From Bolinopsis microptera (taxonomy: Eukaryota; Ctenophora; Tentaculata; Lobata; Bolinopsidae), in assembly GCF_026151205.1 (NCBI RefSeq), contig NC_087084.1:11745453-11809452 (forward strand): DNA of 64,000 bases, in the 5' to 3' direction. The stretch's first letter is position 1. The number at the start of each line of letters is the position of its first letter. The translations under genes were made by a program, and so were the position numbers. The notes under the pieces were generated by a model. It was given only the letters and a program-made list of their open reading frames with translations, searched no databases and was not told the DNA's origin. Shown here in pieces: positions 21,401 through 32,328 of the stretch.

Positions 21401-24400
21401 AGTATTTATAGAACTGCAAGTTTCAGCCGCTGGCAAGCAGCTTAAGATTCGAAGTACCCTTTTAGGGATGGTTCGCTTTTATTTGAATATTGGATAAGTG
21501 TCAAAGTGTGTGCGGGTGGTGTTCACATACAATAGTTGCATTTCATTCACAGGAATTCCTTTCGAGCATCTGTGATGGGACCTCATAAACGTATAGTAAT
21601 ACCAATTATTGTACAAATACTAAACTTTGCTTGTTGACGTCAGTATTTCAGTCTATGTTTATTCGCACACATTATTGCATTTCTAAGATTAACATAAATT
21701 TCAGGATGAACCCCTTCGGTCCCTCCAATTTTTAGGAAACAACAACTTACTCCATGTGCAGTCACTTTCTTGTGTTCCTGATCCAGAGGCTACCTCTTTG
21801 TCAGCTGGACATGCCGTGCAGGTAGAAGCTGCGTTTGCTGCTAAACTCCATTGATCTGCCGGACAGGCTTGACAGCCACTTGACTGATCCAGATACTGGC
21901 CCGCAACACAATCTTCTGCAAGTATAGTCGAGTTTAGTCAAGTATTTATAGTTGCAAGTTTCAGCCGCTGGCAAGCAGCTTAAGATTCGAAGTACCCTTT
22001 TAGGGATGGTTCGCTTTTATTTGAATATTGGATAAGTGTCAAAGTGTGTGCGGGTGGTGTTCACATACAATAGTTGCATTTCATTCACAGGAATTCCTTT
22101 CGAGCATCTGTGATGGGACCTCATAAACGTATAGTAATACCAATTATTGTACAAATACTAAACTTTGCTTGTTGACGTCAGTATTTCAGTCTATGTTTAT
22201 TCGCACACATTATTGCATTTCTAAGATTAACATAAATTTCAGGATGAACCCCTTCGGTCCCTCCAATTTTTAGGAAACAACAACTTACTCCATGTGCAGG
22301 CACTTTCTTGTGTTCCTGATCCAGAGGCTACCTCTTTGTCAGCTGGACATGCCGTGCAGGTAGAAGCTGCGTTTGCTGCTAAACTCCATTGATCTGCCGG
22401 ACAGGCTTGACAGCCACTTGACTGATCCAGATACTGGCCCGCAACACAATCTTCTGCAAGTATAGTCGAGTTTAGTCAAGTATTTATAGACTGCAAGTTT
22501 CAGCCGCTGGCAAGCAGCTTAAGATTCGAAGTACCCTTTTAGGGATGGTTCGCTTTTATTTGAATATTGGATAAGTGTCAAAGTGTGTGCGGGTGGTGTT
22601 CACATACAATAGTTGCATTTCATTCACAGGAATTCCTTTCGAGCATCTGTGATGGGACCTCATAAACGTATAGTAATACCAATTATTGTACAAATACTAA
22701 ACTTTGCTTGTTGACGTCAGTATTTCAGTCTATGTTTATTCGCACACATTATTGCATTTCTAAGATTAACATAAATTTCAGGATGAACCCCTTCGGTCCC
22801 TCCAATTTTTAGGAAACAACAACTTACTCCATGTGCAGTCACTTTCTTGTGTTCCTGATCCAGAGGCTACCTCTTTGTCAGCTGGACATGCCGTGCAGGT
22901 AGAAGCTGCGTTTGCTGCTAAACTCCATTCATCTGCCGGACAGGCTTGACAGCCAGTTGACTGATCCAGAGACTGGCCCGCAGCACAATCTTCTGCAAGT
23001 ATAGTCGAGTTTAGTCAAGTATTAGTTGCAAGTTTCAGCCGCTGGCAAGCAGCTTAAGATTCGAAGTACCCTTTTAGGGATGGTTCGCTTTTTATTTGAA
23101 TATTGGATAAGTGTCAAAGTGTGTGCGGGTGGTGTTCACATACAATAGTTGCATTTCATTCACAGGAATTCCTTTCGAGCATCTGTGATGGGACCTCATA
23201 AACGTATAGTAATACCAATTATTGTACAAATACTAAACTTTGCTTGTTGACGTCAGTATTTCAGTCTATTATGTTTATTCGCACACATTATTGCATTTCT
23301 ATTTCTAAGATTAACATAAATTTCAGGATGAACCCCTTCGGTCTCTCCAATTTTTAGGAAACAACAACTTACTCCATGTGCAGGCACTTTGTGATGTTCC
23401 TGATCCAGCGGCTACCCCTTTGCCAGCTGGACATGCCGTGCAGGTAGAAGCTGCGTTTGCTGCTAAACTCCATTCATCTGCCGGACAGGGTTGACAGCCA
23501 GTTGACTGATCCAGAGACTGGCCCGCAACACAATCTTCTGCAAGTATAGTCGAGTTTAGTCAAGTATTTATAGTTGCAAGTTTCAGCCGCTGGCAAGCAG
23601 CTTAAGATTCGAAGTACCCTTTTAGGGATGGTTCGCTTTTATATTTGAATATTGGATAAGTGTCAAAGTGTGTGCGGGTGGTGTTCACATACAATAGTTG
23701 CATTTCATTCACAGGAATTCCTTTCGAGCATCTGTGATGGGACCTCATAAACGTATAGTAATACCAATTATTGTACAAATACTAAACTTTGCTTGTTGAC
23801 GTCAGTATTTCAGTCTATTAATGTTTATTCGCACACATTATTGCATTTCTATTTCTAAGATTAACATAAATTTCAGGATGAACCCCTTCGGTCTCTCCAA
23901 TTTTTAGGAAACAACAACTTACTCCATGTGCAGGCACTTTGTGATGTTCCTGATCCAGCGGCTACCCCTTTGCCAGCTGGACATGCCGTGCAGGTAGAAG
24001 CTGCGTTTGCTGCTAAACTCCATTCATCTGCCGGACAGGGTTGACAGCCAGTTGACTGATCCAGAGACTGGCCCGCAACACAATCTTCTGCAAGTATAGT
24101 CGAGTTTAGTCAAGTATTTATAGTTGCAAGTTTCAGCCGCTGGCAAGCAGCTTAAGATTCGAAGTACCCTTTTAGGGATGGTTCGCTTTTATATTTGAAT
24201 ATTGGATAAGTGTCAAAGTGTGTGCGGGTGGTGTTCACATACAATAGTTGCATTTCATTCACAGGAATTCCTTTCGAGCATCTGTGATGGGACCTCATAA
24301 ACGTATAGTAATACCAATTATTGTACAAATACTAAACTTTGCTTGTTGACGTCAGTATTTCAGTCTATTATGTTTATTCGCACACATTATTGCATTTCTA

Positions 24401-27400
24401 TTTTCTAAGATTAACATAAATTTCAGGATGAACCCCTTCGGTCTCTCCAATTTTTAGGAAACAACAACTTACTCCATGTGCAGGCACTTTGTGATGTTCC
24501 TGATCCAGCGGCTGCCCCTTTGCCAGCTGGACATGCCGTGCAGGTAGAAGCTGCGTTTGCTGCTAAACTCCATTCATCTGCCGGACAGGGTTGACAGCCA
24601 GTTGACTGATCCAGAGACTGGCCCGCAACACAATCTTCTGCAAGTATAGTCGAGTTTAGTCAAGTATTTATAGTTGCAAGTTTCAGCCGCTGGCAAGCAG
24701 CTTAAGATTCGAAGTACCCTTTTAGGGATGGTTCGCTTTTTATATTTGAATATTGGATAAGTGTCAAAGTGTGTGCGGGTGGTGTTCACATACAATAGTT
24801 GCATTTCATTCACAGGAATTCCTTTCGAGCATCTGTGATGGGACCTCATAAACGTATAGTAATACCAATTATTGTACAAATACTAAACTTTGCTTGTTGA
24901 CGTCAGTATTTCAGTCTATTAATGTTTATTCGCACACATTATTGCATTTCTATTTTCTAAGATTAACATAAATTTCAGGATGAACCCCTTCGGTCTCTCC
25001 AATTTTTAGGAAACAACAACTTACTCCATGTGCAGGCACTTTGTGATGTTCCTGATCCAGCGGCTACCCCTTTGCCAGCTGGACATGCCGTGCAGGTAGA
25101 AGCTGCGTTTGCTGCTAAACTCCATTCATCTGCCGGACAGGGTTGACAGCCAGTTGACTGATCCAGAGACTGGCCCGCAACACAATCTTCTGCAAGTATA
25201 GTCGAGTTTAGTCAAGTATTTATAGTTGCAAGTTTCAGCCGCTGGCAAGCAGCTTAAGATTCGAAGTACCCTTTTAGGGATGGTTCGCTTTTTATATTTG
25301 AATATTGGAAAAGTGTCAAAGTGTGTGCGGGTGGTGTTCACATACAATAGTTGCATTTCATTCACAGGAATTCCTTTCGAGCATCTGTGATGGGACCTCA
25401 TAAACGTATAGTAATACCAATTATTGTACAAATACTAAACTTTGCTTGTTGACGTCAGTATTTCAGTCTATTAATGTTTATTCGCACACATTATTGCATT
25501 TCTATTTTCTAAGATTAACATAAATTTCAGGATGAACCCCTTCGGTCTCTCCAATTTTTAGGAAACAACAACTTACTCCATGTGCAGGCACTTTGTGATG
25601 TTCCTGATCCAGCGGCTACCCCTTTGCCAGCTGGACATGCCGTGCAGGTAGAAGCTGCGTTTGCTGCTAAACTCCATTCATCTGCCGGACAGGGTTGACA
25701 GCCAGTTGACTGATCCAGAGACTGGCCCGCAACACAATCTTCTGCAAGTATAGTCGAGTTTAGTCAAGTATTTATACTTTTATAGTTGCAAGTTTCAGCC
25801 GCTGGCAAGCAGCTTAAGATTCGAAGTACCCTTTTAGGGATGGTTCGCTTTTATTTGAATATTGGATAAGTGTCAAAGTGTGTGCGGGTGGTGTTCACAT
25901 ACAATAGTTGCATTTCATTCTGGAGGTCCTAGCGTTCACCTTAATGTCCGCTCAAACAAAGTCCGTTCAATTAATGTCCGTCCAAGTTAAAGTCCGTTGA
26001 ATGTTTTTCAAAAATTTTTCCATTTCGAACTTTTTGTCCAGAATATGACAACTTTTAATTTCAGTCAATTTTAATAGCATGATCACTATCTTGATCTAAA
26101 TTTGTTTGCCCATAATTAAATCTACGAGGGAAAAACAAAGCAATCACTTTTTTATTCCTAAATATACATTTCCGAAAGACTTTGAGCTTTTGAGGTTATT
26201 TTTAACGAGAATAATTGGGTAAATGATTATACGACAAGTAGTATACATAATGGTACTTATACCCCACCTAAAAATGGCGCACCTGTATTTGTGTGTAATT
26301 ACGTAATTTAACCCTAATTTGTGGTAATTTTTGCTAACCTTAATTGCTAATTGTATACACTAACCCTAATTGGGAGTGTTTACTCCTCATTAACATTTTG
26401 CTAATATGGGGAGACCTTACTATCACACTGGGGCTAACCCTAGATGACAATTATGTAGTGTGTGCTGTAACTTGAATGACTGCGTATGTTGCACGAGAAA
26501 CTATATACAATAGCTATTGTCAGAAGCTTTTAGGCACACCTGTTCATGTTATATAAAGGAGCAAGTGCTGAGGCAGCTTTGTGCACATCTAATTACAACT
26601 CTTATATTATGGCTATTAATGGAAAAGTCATTATTTGTAATACGGGAGTATCATGTAAGTGTTAACTTGTGACACACAGAAAGTTTTTTCTTGTTACCTT
26701 TTAGCTTTATAATAAGGACTAATGTTGACCTCTGGGAATATTTCTAAGTTGTCAGACCGTGAACTAAGAGAGGAGTTAATATAATAATCTGGGGCTAGTA
26801 CTGGCACTCCGAGGAAAGTATACGAGGTGCAAATGTTAAACCTTAACTTAGTAAAGTTTGATCTTCTGGATCAGGTTTAAGTCGAAAACTGACTCATGAT
26901 TGCATCCGTATGAATACTCAGGATGGCAAAGTCACAACACCTGTTGATGTGACAAAGGAATTAATCAGTTTTGATGAGTTGCACTTGAAATATCTTATCG
27001 ATCAAATTGGAGACAAATCTGACTATCTCATGATACGGCTGGGCATTGTTTGTGTGAGATAATGGTAAGATCGCTTGTAAGCAAAGGGTTCCAGCAAGGC
27101 GGGGATTCCCGCTAACTATAACAAAATAAGAGAGTATTCTCTCTAATTCCAAAAATTGAAAAATGACTGTTTGCAATTCAGACTGCTTCAATGTTATTAT
27201 CATCACTGATAATTATAATAATGAAACCACTAGTACTGAAAAATAAAAGGATTAAATTAGGTGGGAATTCCCACTATATTTAATATAATAGGAGAGCACT
27301 CTCTTCGTTTACTTTTTTTTCTAGTTATACTACTGTTTGAATTTACTTGTTATTCTATTTTAATTTTAAATATTATCTTATTACACATTTTGCTACTATC

Positions 27401-30400
27401 TTTTCTTGCTATCTATTTTTAAATGGTTAACCATACTTTTTTCTTTTTTTTTTTATTTTTGGGGAAAATTTGTCTTCCTCAGCTGGTCGTTACTTTATTT
27501 TTTAAATATTCTTATCATTTAAAACTTTGATCAGCTGCAGGGGGTAAATTTGCGTCAAGGTTCTGTAATATGAACCAGTTTTCACAGAAAAAAGACCGTC
27601 CGTAGGTGGTGAATAGCCACATCCTTCACGAGGTGACCCCGTTCTCTGCATTTTATTTTACCCTACTTTTTGACTTATATTTTTATTTTCCAATGCAGAG
27701 GTTACTAAATACGGCGGATCGGTTATAAAATACTTAGTACTATATAAAGGCTTAAAAACAGACCTCTTATCACAAAACTATTAGCATGAGCGAACTGACT
27801 TTTAATGTAACACGAGCCTTGAATGACTCTGTCATTGAATTTAAGGTTAGAGCCCCTGAAACACAGTTCAACGGAACCCCTGAAGAAGGGTTGGAGGTGC
27901 TCTTGGGGGGTGTTGACACGATAATAGAGCGCTTCATGCAACGACGGAACTGTTTCAAGTTCCATGTCACTTTGGACGGGGTATTTCAGGTATTTGATTT
28001 GCTACTAACAATCTGTTAAAATAGTGATAAGGAAATTTTCAAATCCAAAAGAAGTGGTTTAACAAGGAAAAAAATATAGATAAATAGAAGTTGATATATT
28101 TCATTTACAGAAACATATAAACGGTGAAGAGCAGACATTTGGTTTCAAGACACGAGCAACTGTGTGTCTGAGATCATCAAACAAGGATGAGATGATCAAT
28201 GAAGTTCGAAACAAAATCTTGGATTCATACGAGTCTTTTCAAGGAATGGGTTGGTAAAGTTTTCTAATTTTTATTTCATTAACCTCCAACTACCTTGACC
28301 CTAATCAAACCAAGTTGAGTTATGTTACAATTGCAGATACAAAGATTATTACAAATAATCTCAACAGGTAGCGGTTGGATATGGAGACGATGGCAAATGG
28401 TTACAGTGCTCGTCATAAAGTACAACCCTGTATCAGGATGATTGATTGAGTGATTGATTAGGGGTCTATATAGGGACCACTATAATGTTGAAAATTGTTG
28501 TTTTATATCTTACTAATTTCAATTAACTTTGAGAACTTTCAATAGTTTAAAACCAAAAATCAATAAAAAGAGTGATTGAAATTAAAAAATGTAGATAGAA
28601 GACATATTGCATTTAAGTTTGAATTATGACGTGATTTAAGAACATAATTATCCATGTTATATATAACACTCTATATAACATTATATAAACTCTCTTAAAT
28701 TCTAGAATGTCGACTTACTTGCCAACTCCCAAACTGCTGAAAAAGAGAAGATGTCTGTTGAACATACGGAATAAAGATGACCAATCATTCCTTTATTGTA
28801 TTGTGGCTGCTTTGAAAAGACCTGATAGAAACCCAACACGACCCGGATTCTATAAGCGTTATGTCAAGAAACTGATCACGACAGGTATATAAATTATCAG
28901 TGATGATAATAACATTGAAGCAGTCTGAATTGCAAACAGTCATTTTTCAATTTTTGGAATTAGAGAGAATACTCTCTTATTTTGTTATAGTTAGCGGGAA
29001 TCCCCGCCTTGCTGGAACCCTTTGCTTACAAGCGATCTTACCATTATCTCACACAAACAATGCCCAGCCGTATCATGAGATAGTCAGATTTGTCTCCAAT
29101 TTGATCGATAAGATATTTCAAGTGCAACTCATCAAAACTGATTAATTCCTTTGTCACATCAACAGGTGTTGTGACTTTGCCATCCTGAGTATTCATACGG
29201 ATGCAATCATGAGTCAGTTTTCGACTTAAACCTGATCCAGAAGATCAAACTTTACTAAGTTAAGGTTTAACATTTGCACCTCGTATACTTTCCTCGGAGT
29301 GCCAGTACTAGCCCCAGATTATTATATTAACTCCTCTCTTAGTTCACGGTCTGACAACTTAGAAATATCCCCAGAGGTCAACATTAGTCCTTATTATAAA
29401 GCTAAAAGGTAACAAGAAAAAACTTTCTGTGTGTCACAAGTTAACACTTACATGATACTCCCGTATTACAAATAATGACTTTTCCATTAATAGCCATAAT
29501 ATAAGAGTTGTAATTAGATGTGCACAAAGCTGCCTCAGCACTTGCTCCTTTATATAACATGAACAGGTGTGCCTAAAAGCTTCTGACAATAGGTATTGTA
29601 TATAGTTTCTCGTGCAACATACGCAGTCATTCAAGTTACAGCACACACTACATAATTGTCATCTAGGGTTAGCCCCAGTGTGATAGTAAGGTCTCCCCAC
29701 ATTAGCAAAATGTTAATGAGGAGTAAACACTCCCAATTAGGGTTAGTGTATACAATTAGCAATTAAGGTTAGCAAAAATTACCACAAATTAGGGTTAAAT
29801 TACGTAATTACACACAAATACAGGTGCGCCATTTTTAGGTGGGGTATAAGTACCATTATGTATACTACTACGACAATAATTGTTTTATCGAGAACATCAT
29901 AGTGTCGTATGTTAACGACGAAAAGGTTCTCCTTGGTCTGCCGGAGGCACAGAAAACTTTTCTAGTATATGATGTTTTCAAGGGTCACTTGACGGAAAAA
30001 GTCAACGAAATTATAGAACTCAACAACATAGTTTATGAGCTAGTTCCCGCCAACAAGACTAACTTGTTTCACATTTCAACCTCTAAATATTACGGTAAAT
30101 CGTGTTGCCAAGGACATTGTCCGACGTTGTTATAGTTCATATTACTCAGGGGAGGTAATGAAACAAATAAGTGCTGGGAAAGCTCCACGTGATGTTAAGG
30201 TTAACCTTAAGTTGTCTAATATAAAACTAATTCACGCTGAATGGGTGGTAAAAGTTTACACTGAAATGCAGGACCGAGGTAGTTTGATAAAAAAATGTTT
30301 CCAAAAAGCGGGTATTACTGATGCTTTAACTTTAAGCATGGAATATTTAATGCCCGAAAACCCATTTGATGAAGATGATATGTGATATAAGACAATAATC

Positions 30401-32328
30401 ATGTACACATATTTTAACATGTTTACTGATTAAAGACTGCTTTTCTTGCTTTCTGTATGAAAAATGGATTTAAAAATCATTTGCTAAAATTTAAAAAACG
30501 TAAAAAAAGATGAAAAAATTCAGATTTTTGATGGTTTTGATTGCCTTCTAGCGTTCATATTAATGTCCGTTCACACTTATGTCCGTTCAAGTAATGTCCG
30601 TCCAAATAAGGTCCGATAAGGTAACTTCAAAATTTGGTTTATTTTTAAGATTTTGTAGGGTCTCTAACACTAATACGTTGAAATAAACAAAAATCCAAAT
30701 AATTTGTATGAACTGCATGCATTGAATTTTTTTATAGATTGTGATTATATAATTTGACCAAAACCCATAATCATGGGTAGAGTGGACCGCTGCCAGTGTC
30801 TCTCTTTCCCAAACAAAAGGAAATGATATTAATTTGATTGACCGTTTTCAAATGCAAAATGATACCGAGAATGAAATCGGTCGCTCGCTTTTCCCATTCA
30901 TTCACGGCTTATACGAATTGCAGGTGTGCCCCCTCGGGCAGAACCACCTGGGGCACACCTGGGGCACACCTGGGGCACATCTCGGGCACATCTCGGGCAC
31001 ATCTCGGGCACATCTTGGGCAAAACCACCCAGGCGGTTCTGCCCGAGGTGTGCCCGAGGTGTGCTTTCTGCCCGAGATGTGCCCGAGATGTGCCCCAGGT
31101 GTGCCCGAGTGTGCCCGAGGTGTGCCCCAGATGTGCATCGGCAGATTACCGAGTTACCTAAGATGTGAAGCTGTACTAAAGCGTTTTCTGAAGTTTCATG
31201 TATTGTTTCTTTCAATTCGTATAAAGTTTTACTCGATCATAACACGGCAATAAAATTAACCAAACATTTTTCTAATTAATAAACTAACCTAGTACTCTTA
31301 GTCCAAGAGAAGAACAAGTGTATATTCCCGGTTGTGGGTCACAAAATGTGTCGCATTGACCATCTGGATAGTAGTTAGATTGGCAGTCTTGACAATCGGA
31401 TCCCACTTTCTTTCCAACACAGGTCTTCCTTCCGTTAGAATCACAGGTGTAGCTTCCACTGACAGGCTTACAGTATGTGCTACACTGTGACCCGTAGTAG
31501 TTTAGTATGCAATCAGCACAGCCTGTGCCAGTGAATCCAGGGTTGCAACTTAACAGTCTGTAGTACACTGTTAACCGTCCACCACCACTACGATAAGTTG
31601 TTGAATAACTATGACCAATGATGGTGTTTTCAAATGTGAGAGCCATATTGCTCATGGTTCTAATATGGTCGTCATATTTGACATCCTTGTCCCATACCTC
31701 CATGGAGAGATACACATTCAAGTTGGATGGAAGGTCCACTGTTGCTGTGACAGATGGGTAGTATGTTTGGCTATCTTGTGTAAAACTGGTTGAACCTCTG
31801 TGGAACAGCACATTACCATTGGAACTTATTTTAACATTTCTAAAAAAGAAATCACAATCAGACCACCCGCCCAACCATGAATAGTCACAATCATCATATG
31901 AGTCGTAATACTTGTAGAACTTTATTTCCCCCCTTGCTGCACAATCCACTGTTTCCTGTAAGGAATTGAGCACTGATGTTACTAATGTTATCTAAAGATA
32001 TATCCAGAGAAACGGTCAAGCTTTTACATCGATTCCATTGGTTGGCCCATAGATAACAGTATTAACACTGTAAAACTGTAAAACTGTCTCTACTTAGCTT
32101 ATACAATTTTTAGGTAAAGCTATAAACATGAGAGATATTACTGATATAAATGTGACATCAATCGACACAATATACTGAGCCATTGTATTACCCAATGGAC
32201 AGTGGACACAAAGAAATCCAATGTGTTTAATAAAACTCAGTAATATCTTAGAAGAATTTAAACAATCTTTATACACATACCAATCTTAAAATCAGTGCAG
32301 CAGCCAGAAGAAGAAATTTTCTGCCCAT
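16997..32328 (-). CDS. Large secreted modular protein: GCC2/GCC3-like array, LDLa modules, DPEPVVPV stalk
   Basis: Eighteen exons join in one frame: 32328-32281, 31955-31289, ten array exons (25741-25577 down to 20835-20671), 19970-19845, 19739-19497, 19268-19134, 19007-18882, 18750-18688 and 18414-16997. Total 4476 nt, about 1491 residues. The first intron is phase 0 and all others phase 1, so domains shuffle freely. Residues 1-16 are a signal-peptide start, about 17-238 a unique domain, 239-788 the cysteine-rich array, 789-998 five LDLa modules, 999-1019 a basic linker, and the rest a proline-acidic stalk and C-terminal domain. No transmembrane segment is seen, so it is probably secreted or matrix/cuticle-associated. 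The exact family is not recognised. Introns hold a pogo-like element with a nested mini-Polinton and a minisatellite element. The number of array exons may be affected by assembly. Confidence 0.8.
18688..18750 (-). CDS. Exon: short basic linker
   Basis: 21 residues, phase 1-1. Lys/Gly/Arg-rich text (EKGGGKSDIERRKGKGKQTI) sits between good splice sites. It contains possible dibasic processing sites. It is included because phase and position fit; by itself it would be weak. Confidence 0.55.
18882..19007 (-). CDS. Exon: LDLa module
   Basis: 42 residues, phase 1-1. YECPAAKKKCADGIQCVPKK is followed by LFCNGKAECTDGSDESEEEC, with all six cysteines and a full DGSDES box. A (TTATTTA)n microsatellite at 19020-19078 lies in the next intron. 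Confidence 0.87.
19134..19268 (-). CDS. Exon: LDLa module
   Basis: 45 residues, phase 1-1. The core is KCATGNQCIAKGTMCDGS followed by CLDGSDEDPAFC, a canonical DGSDE box. A Gly/Ser lead-in precedes the first cysteine. Confidence 0.85.
19497..19739 (-). CDS. Exon: two LDLa modules
   Basis: 81 residues, phase 1-1, with two modules. The first (KCADGIQCFPSSGKCD ... HCNDKSDDVGC) has a variant NDKSDD box. The second ends CADGSDESRDIC, the canonical calcium-binding motif. LDLa modules are known to bind ligands through this acidic cage; no ligand can be inferred here. Confidence 0.85.
19845..19970 (-). CDS. Exon: LDL-receptor class A-like module
   Basis: 42 residues, phase 1-1. It reads YVCPEGQTKCGDIDECVPNS, then LCNGGPACSNGFDESAEFC. 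It has six cysteines and the acidic calcium-cage end, but with NGFDES in place of DGSDES, so calcium binding may be weakened. Confidence 0.8.
20051..20353 (+). mobile_element. Left end and internally deleted piece of a pogo-like transposon
   Basis: It begins TTATCGGACCTTATTTGGAC, the inverse of the end at 30620. GTCCGTTCAA-type subterminal repeats follow, then at about 20220 it jumps to a diverged copy of the transposase text seen at 29890-30010 (GTTCTCCTTGGTCTGCCGGA). It is cut at the first array unit, near 20353. Confidence 0.75.
20354..25918 (-). repeat. Ten-copy tandem array of one 165-nt exon plus intron (538-552-bp unit)
   Basis: Array exons: 20671-20835, 21211-21375, 21751-21915, 22289-22453, 22828-22992, 23373-23537, 23923-24087, 24473-24637, 25025-25189 and 25577-25741. 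Each is 55 residues, phase 1-1, with acceptor ACTTGCAG and donor GTAAGTTG. The cysteine spacing is that of GCC2/GCC3 (ephrin-receptor-like) repeats: GCQACPADQWS, then STCTACPA. Copies 1-4 form one type (KEVASGSGTQES) and copies 6-10 another (KGVAAGSGTSQS). Copy 5 is mosaic. Introns are nearly identical too, so amplification is recent. A partial intron-only unit closes the array at 25918. Confidence 0.92.
26237..27214 (+). repeat. Left 978-bp terminal inverted repeat of the mini-Polinton
   Basis: Its reverse complement matches 28892-29869 with only a few mismatches (for example in the AGAAATATTCCC/AGAAATATCCCC stretch). It contains an 81-codon frame that appears in both arms and is most likely non-coding. 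Confidence 0.9.
27786..28884 (+). pseudogene. Truncated spliced gene like the region N-terminal to Polinton DNA polymerase
   Basis: Exon 27786-27989 starts MSELTFNVTRALND and ends CAG|GT. Exons 28111-28249 and 28368-28429 join in phase and create a G-SGW motif followed by VLVIKYNP. Exon 28706-28884 has YLPTPKLLKKRRCLLNIRN and SFLYCIVAAL. From memory, proteins leading into Polinton/adintovirus-type protein-primed polymerases share this order: GSGW, YNP, SYIPLP, KKA-x-INI-x-N-x-D, CF-x-WS. The usual Cys before F is Ser here. The join from 28429 to 28706 is out of phase with the borders I chose. No polymerase domain follows, so this is a remnant. Confidence 0.6.
28892..29869 (-). repeat. Right 978-bp terminal inverted repeat of the mini-Polinton
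   Basis: The inverse of 26237-27214. It starts only 7 bp after the donor of the last internal exon, so the gene fragment is cut off by the repeat. Confidence 0.9.
29876..30385 (+). pseudogene. C-terminal half of a pogo/jerky-type DDE transposase
   Basis: Frames read KVLLGLPEAQKTFLVYDVFK and VYELVPANKTNLFH, then after a stop/frameshift at about 30135 a second frame with HAEWVVKVYTEMQ and ending LMPENPFDEDDM at 30385. The order VYDVF...VPAN...WVV is that of DDE_1 proteins common in cnidarian and other animal genomes. Two broken frames and the missing N-terminal part make it inactive. Confidence 0.75.
30923..31158. mobile_element. GTGCCCGAGGT minisatellite element, locus 1
   Basis: It is built from 11-bp units. 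The left half reads CTCGGGCACAT/CTGGGGCACAC and the right half is the inverse, switching near 31028 (AAACCACCCAGGCGGTTCTG). The right end is GCATCGGCAGATTACCGAGT; the left terminal repeat is missing. It lies in the same intron of the secreted gene as the mini-Polinton, just 5' of exon 31955-31289's donor. Confidence 0.8.
31289..31955 (-). CDS. Exon 2: N-terminal beta-type and cysteine-rich domain
   Basis: About 222 residues. The first 145 are low in cysteine with alternating hydrophobics (VYLSMEVWDKDVKYDDHI), recalling the C2-like N-terminus of Notch ligands. Then come about 70 residues with 12 cysteines (CNPGFTGTGCADC, YGSQCSTYC, KVGSDCQDCQ) like DSL/EGF/laminin-EGF repeats. The resemblance to Notch ligands is inference. 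The exon ends in phase 1 at GTTAGT, which fits the array exons. Confidence 0.7.
32281..32328 (-). CDS. Exon 1: signal peptide
   Basis: ATG at 32328 encodes MGRKFLLLAAALILRL, a short basic n-region followed by a hydrophobic core. It ends at a GTATGT donor. The 48-nt exon is phase 0, matching the TTACAG acceptor at 31955. The remaining part of the signal and its cleavage site would fall in exon 2. Confidence 0.75.

Larger units (their letters stand above)
26237..29869 (+). mobile_element. Mini-Polinton (non-autonomous Maverick-like element), 3633 bp
   Basis: It starts 5'-AGTAGTATACATAATGG and ends with the inverse ...ATACTACT. The two terminal inverted repeats are exactly 978 bp each (26237-27214, 28892-29869) and nearly identical. 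The flanks repeat ACGACA (26231-26236, 29870-29875). AG ends, a 6-bp duplication and long terminal repeats are the known Polinton signature. The unique core is only 1.68 kb and carries a spliced gene fragment. Integrase, protease, ATPase and capsid genes are absent. Confidence 0.85.
25919..30620 (+). mobile_element. Pogo-like (Tc1/mariner superfamily) relic containing a nested mini-Polinton
   Basis: It lacks the outermost left 35-40 bp, starting TGGAGGTCCTAGCGTTCACC, and keeps the right terminal repeat ending GGTCCGATAA near 30620. Removing the nested 26237-29869 element leaves about 1.07 kb, so the transposase N-terminal half is lost. It lies in the intron between exon 2 and the exon array. 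Confidence 0.75.

Noticed and set aside
24574-25431. Two 101-codon frames with nearly identical sequence
   Set aside because: They run through intron and exon of the array in the wrong frame. The 165-nt exon frame explains the region better.
26961-29145. 81-codon frame present twice (minus and plus)
   Set aside because: It lies wholly inside the 978-bp inverted arms, so duplication is structural. No domain or splice evidence.
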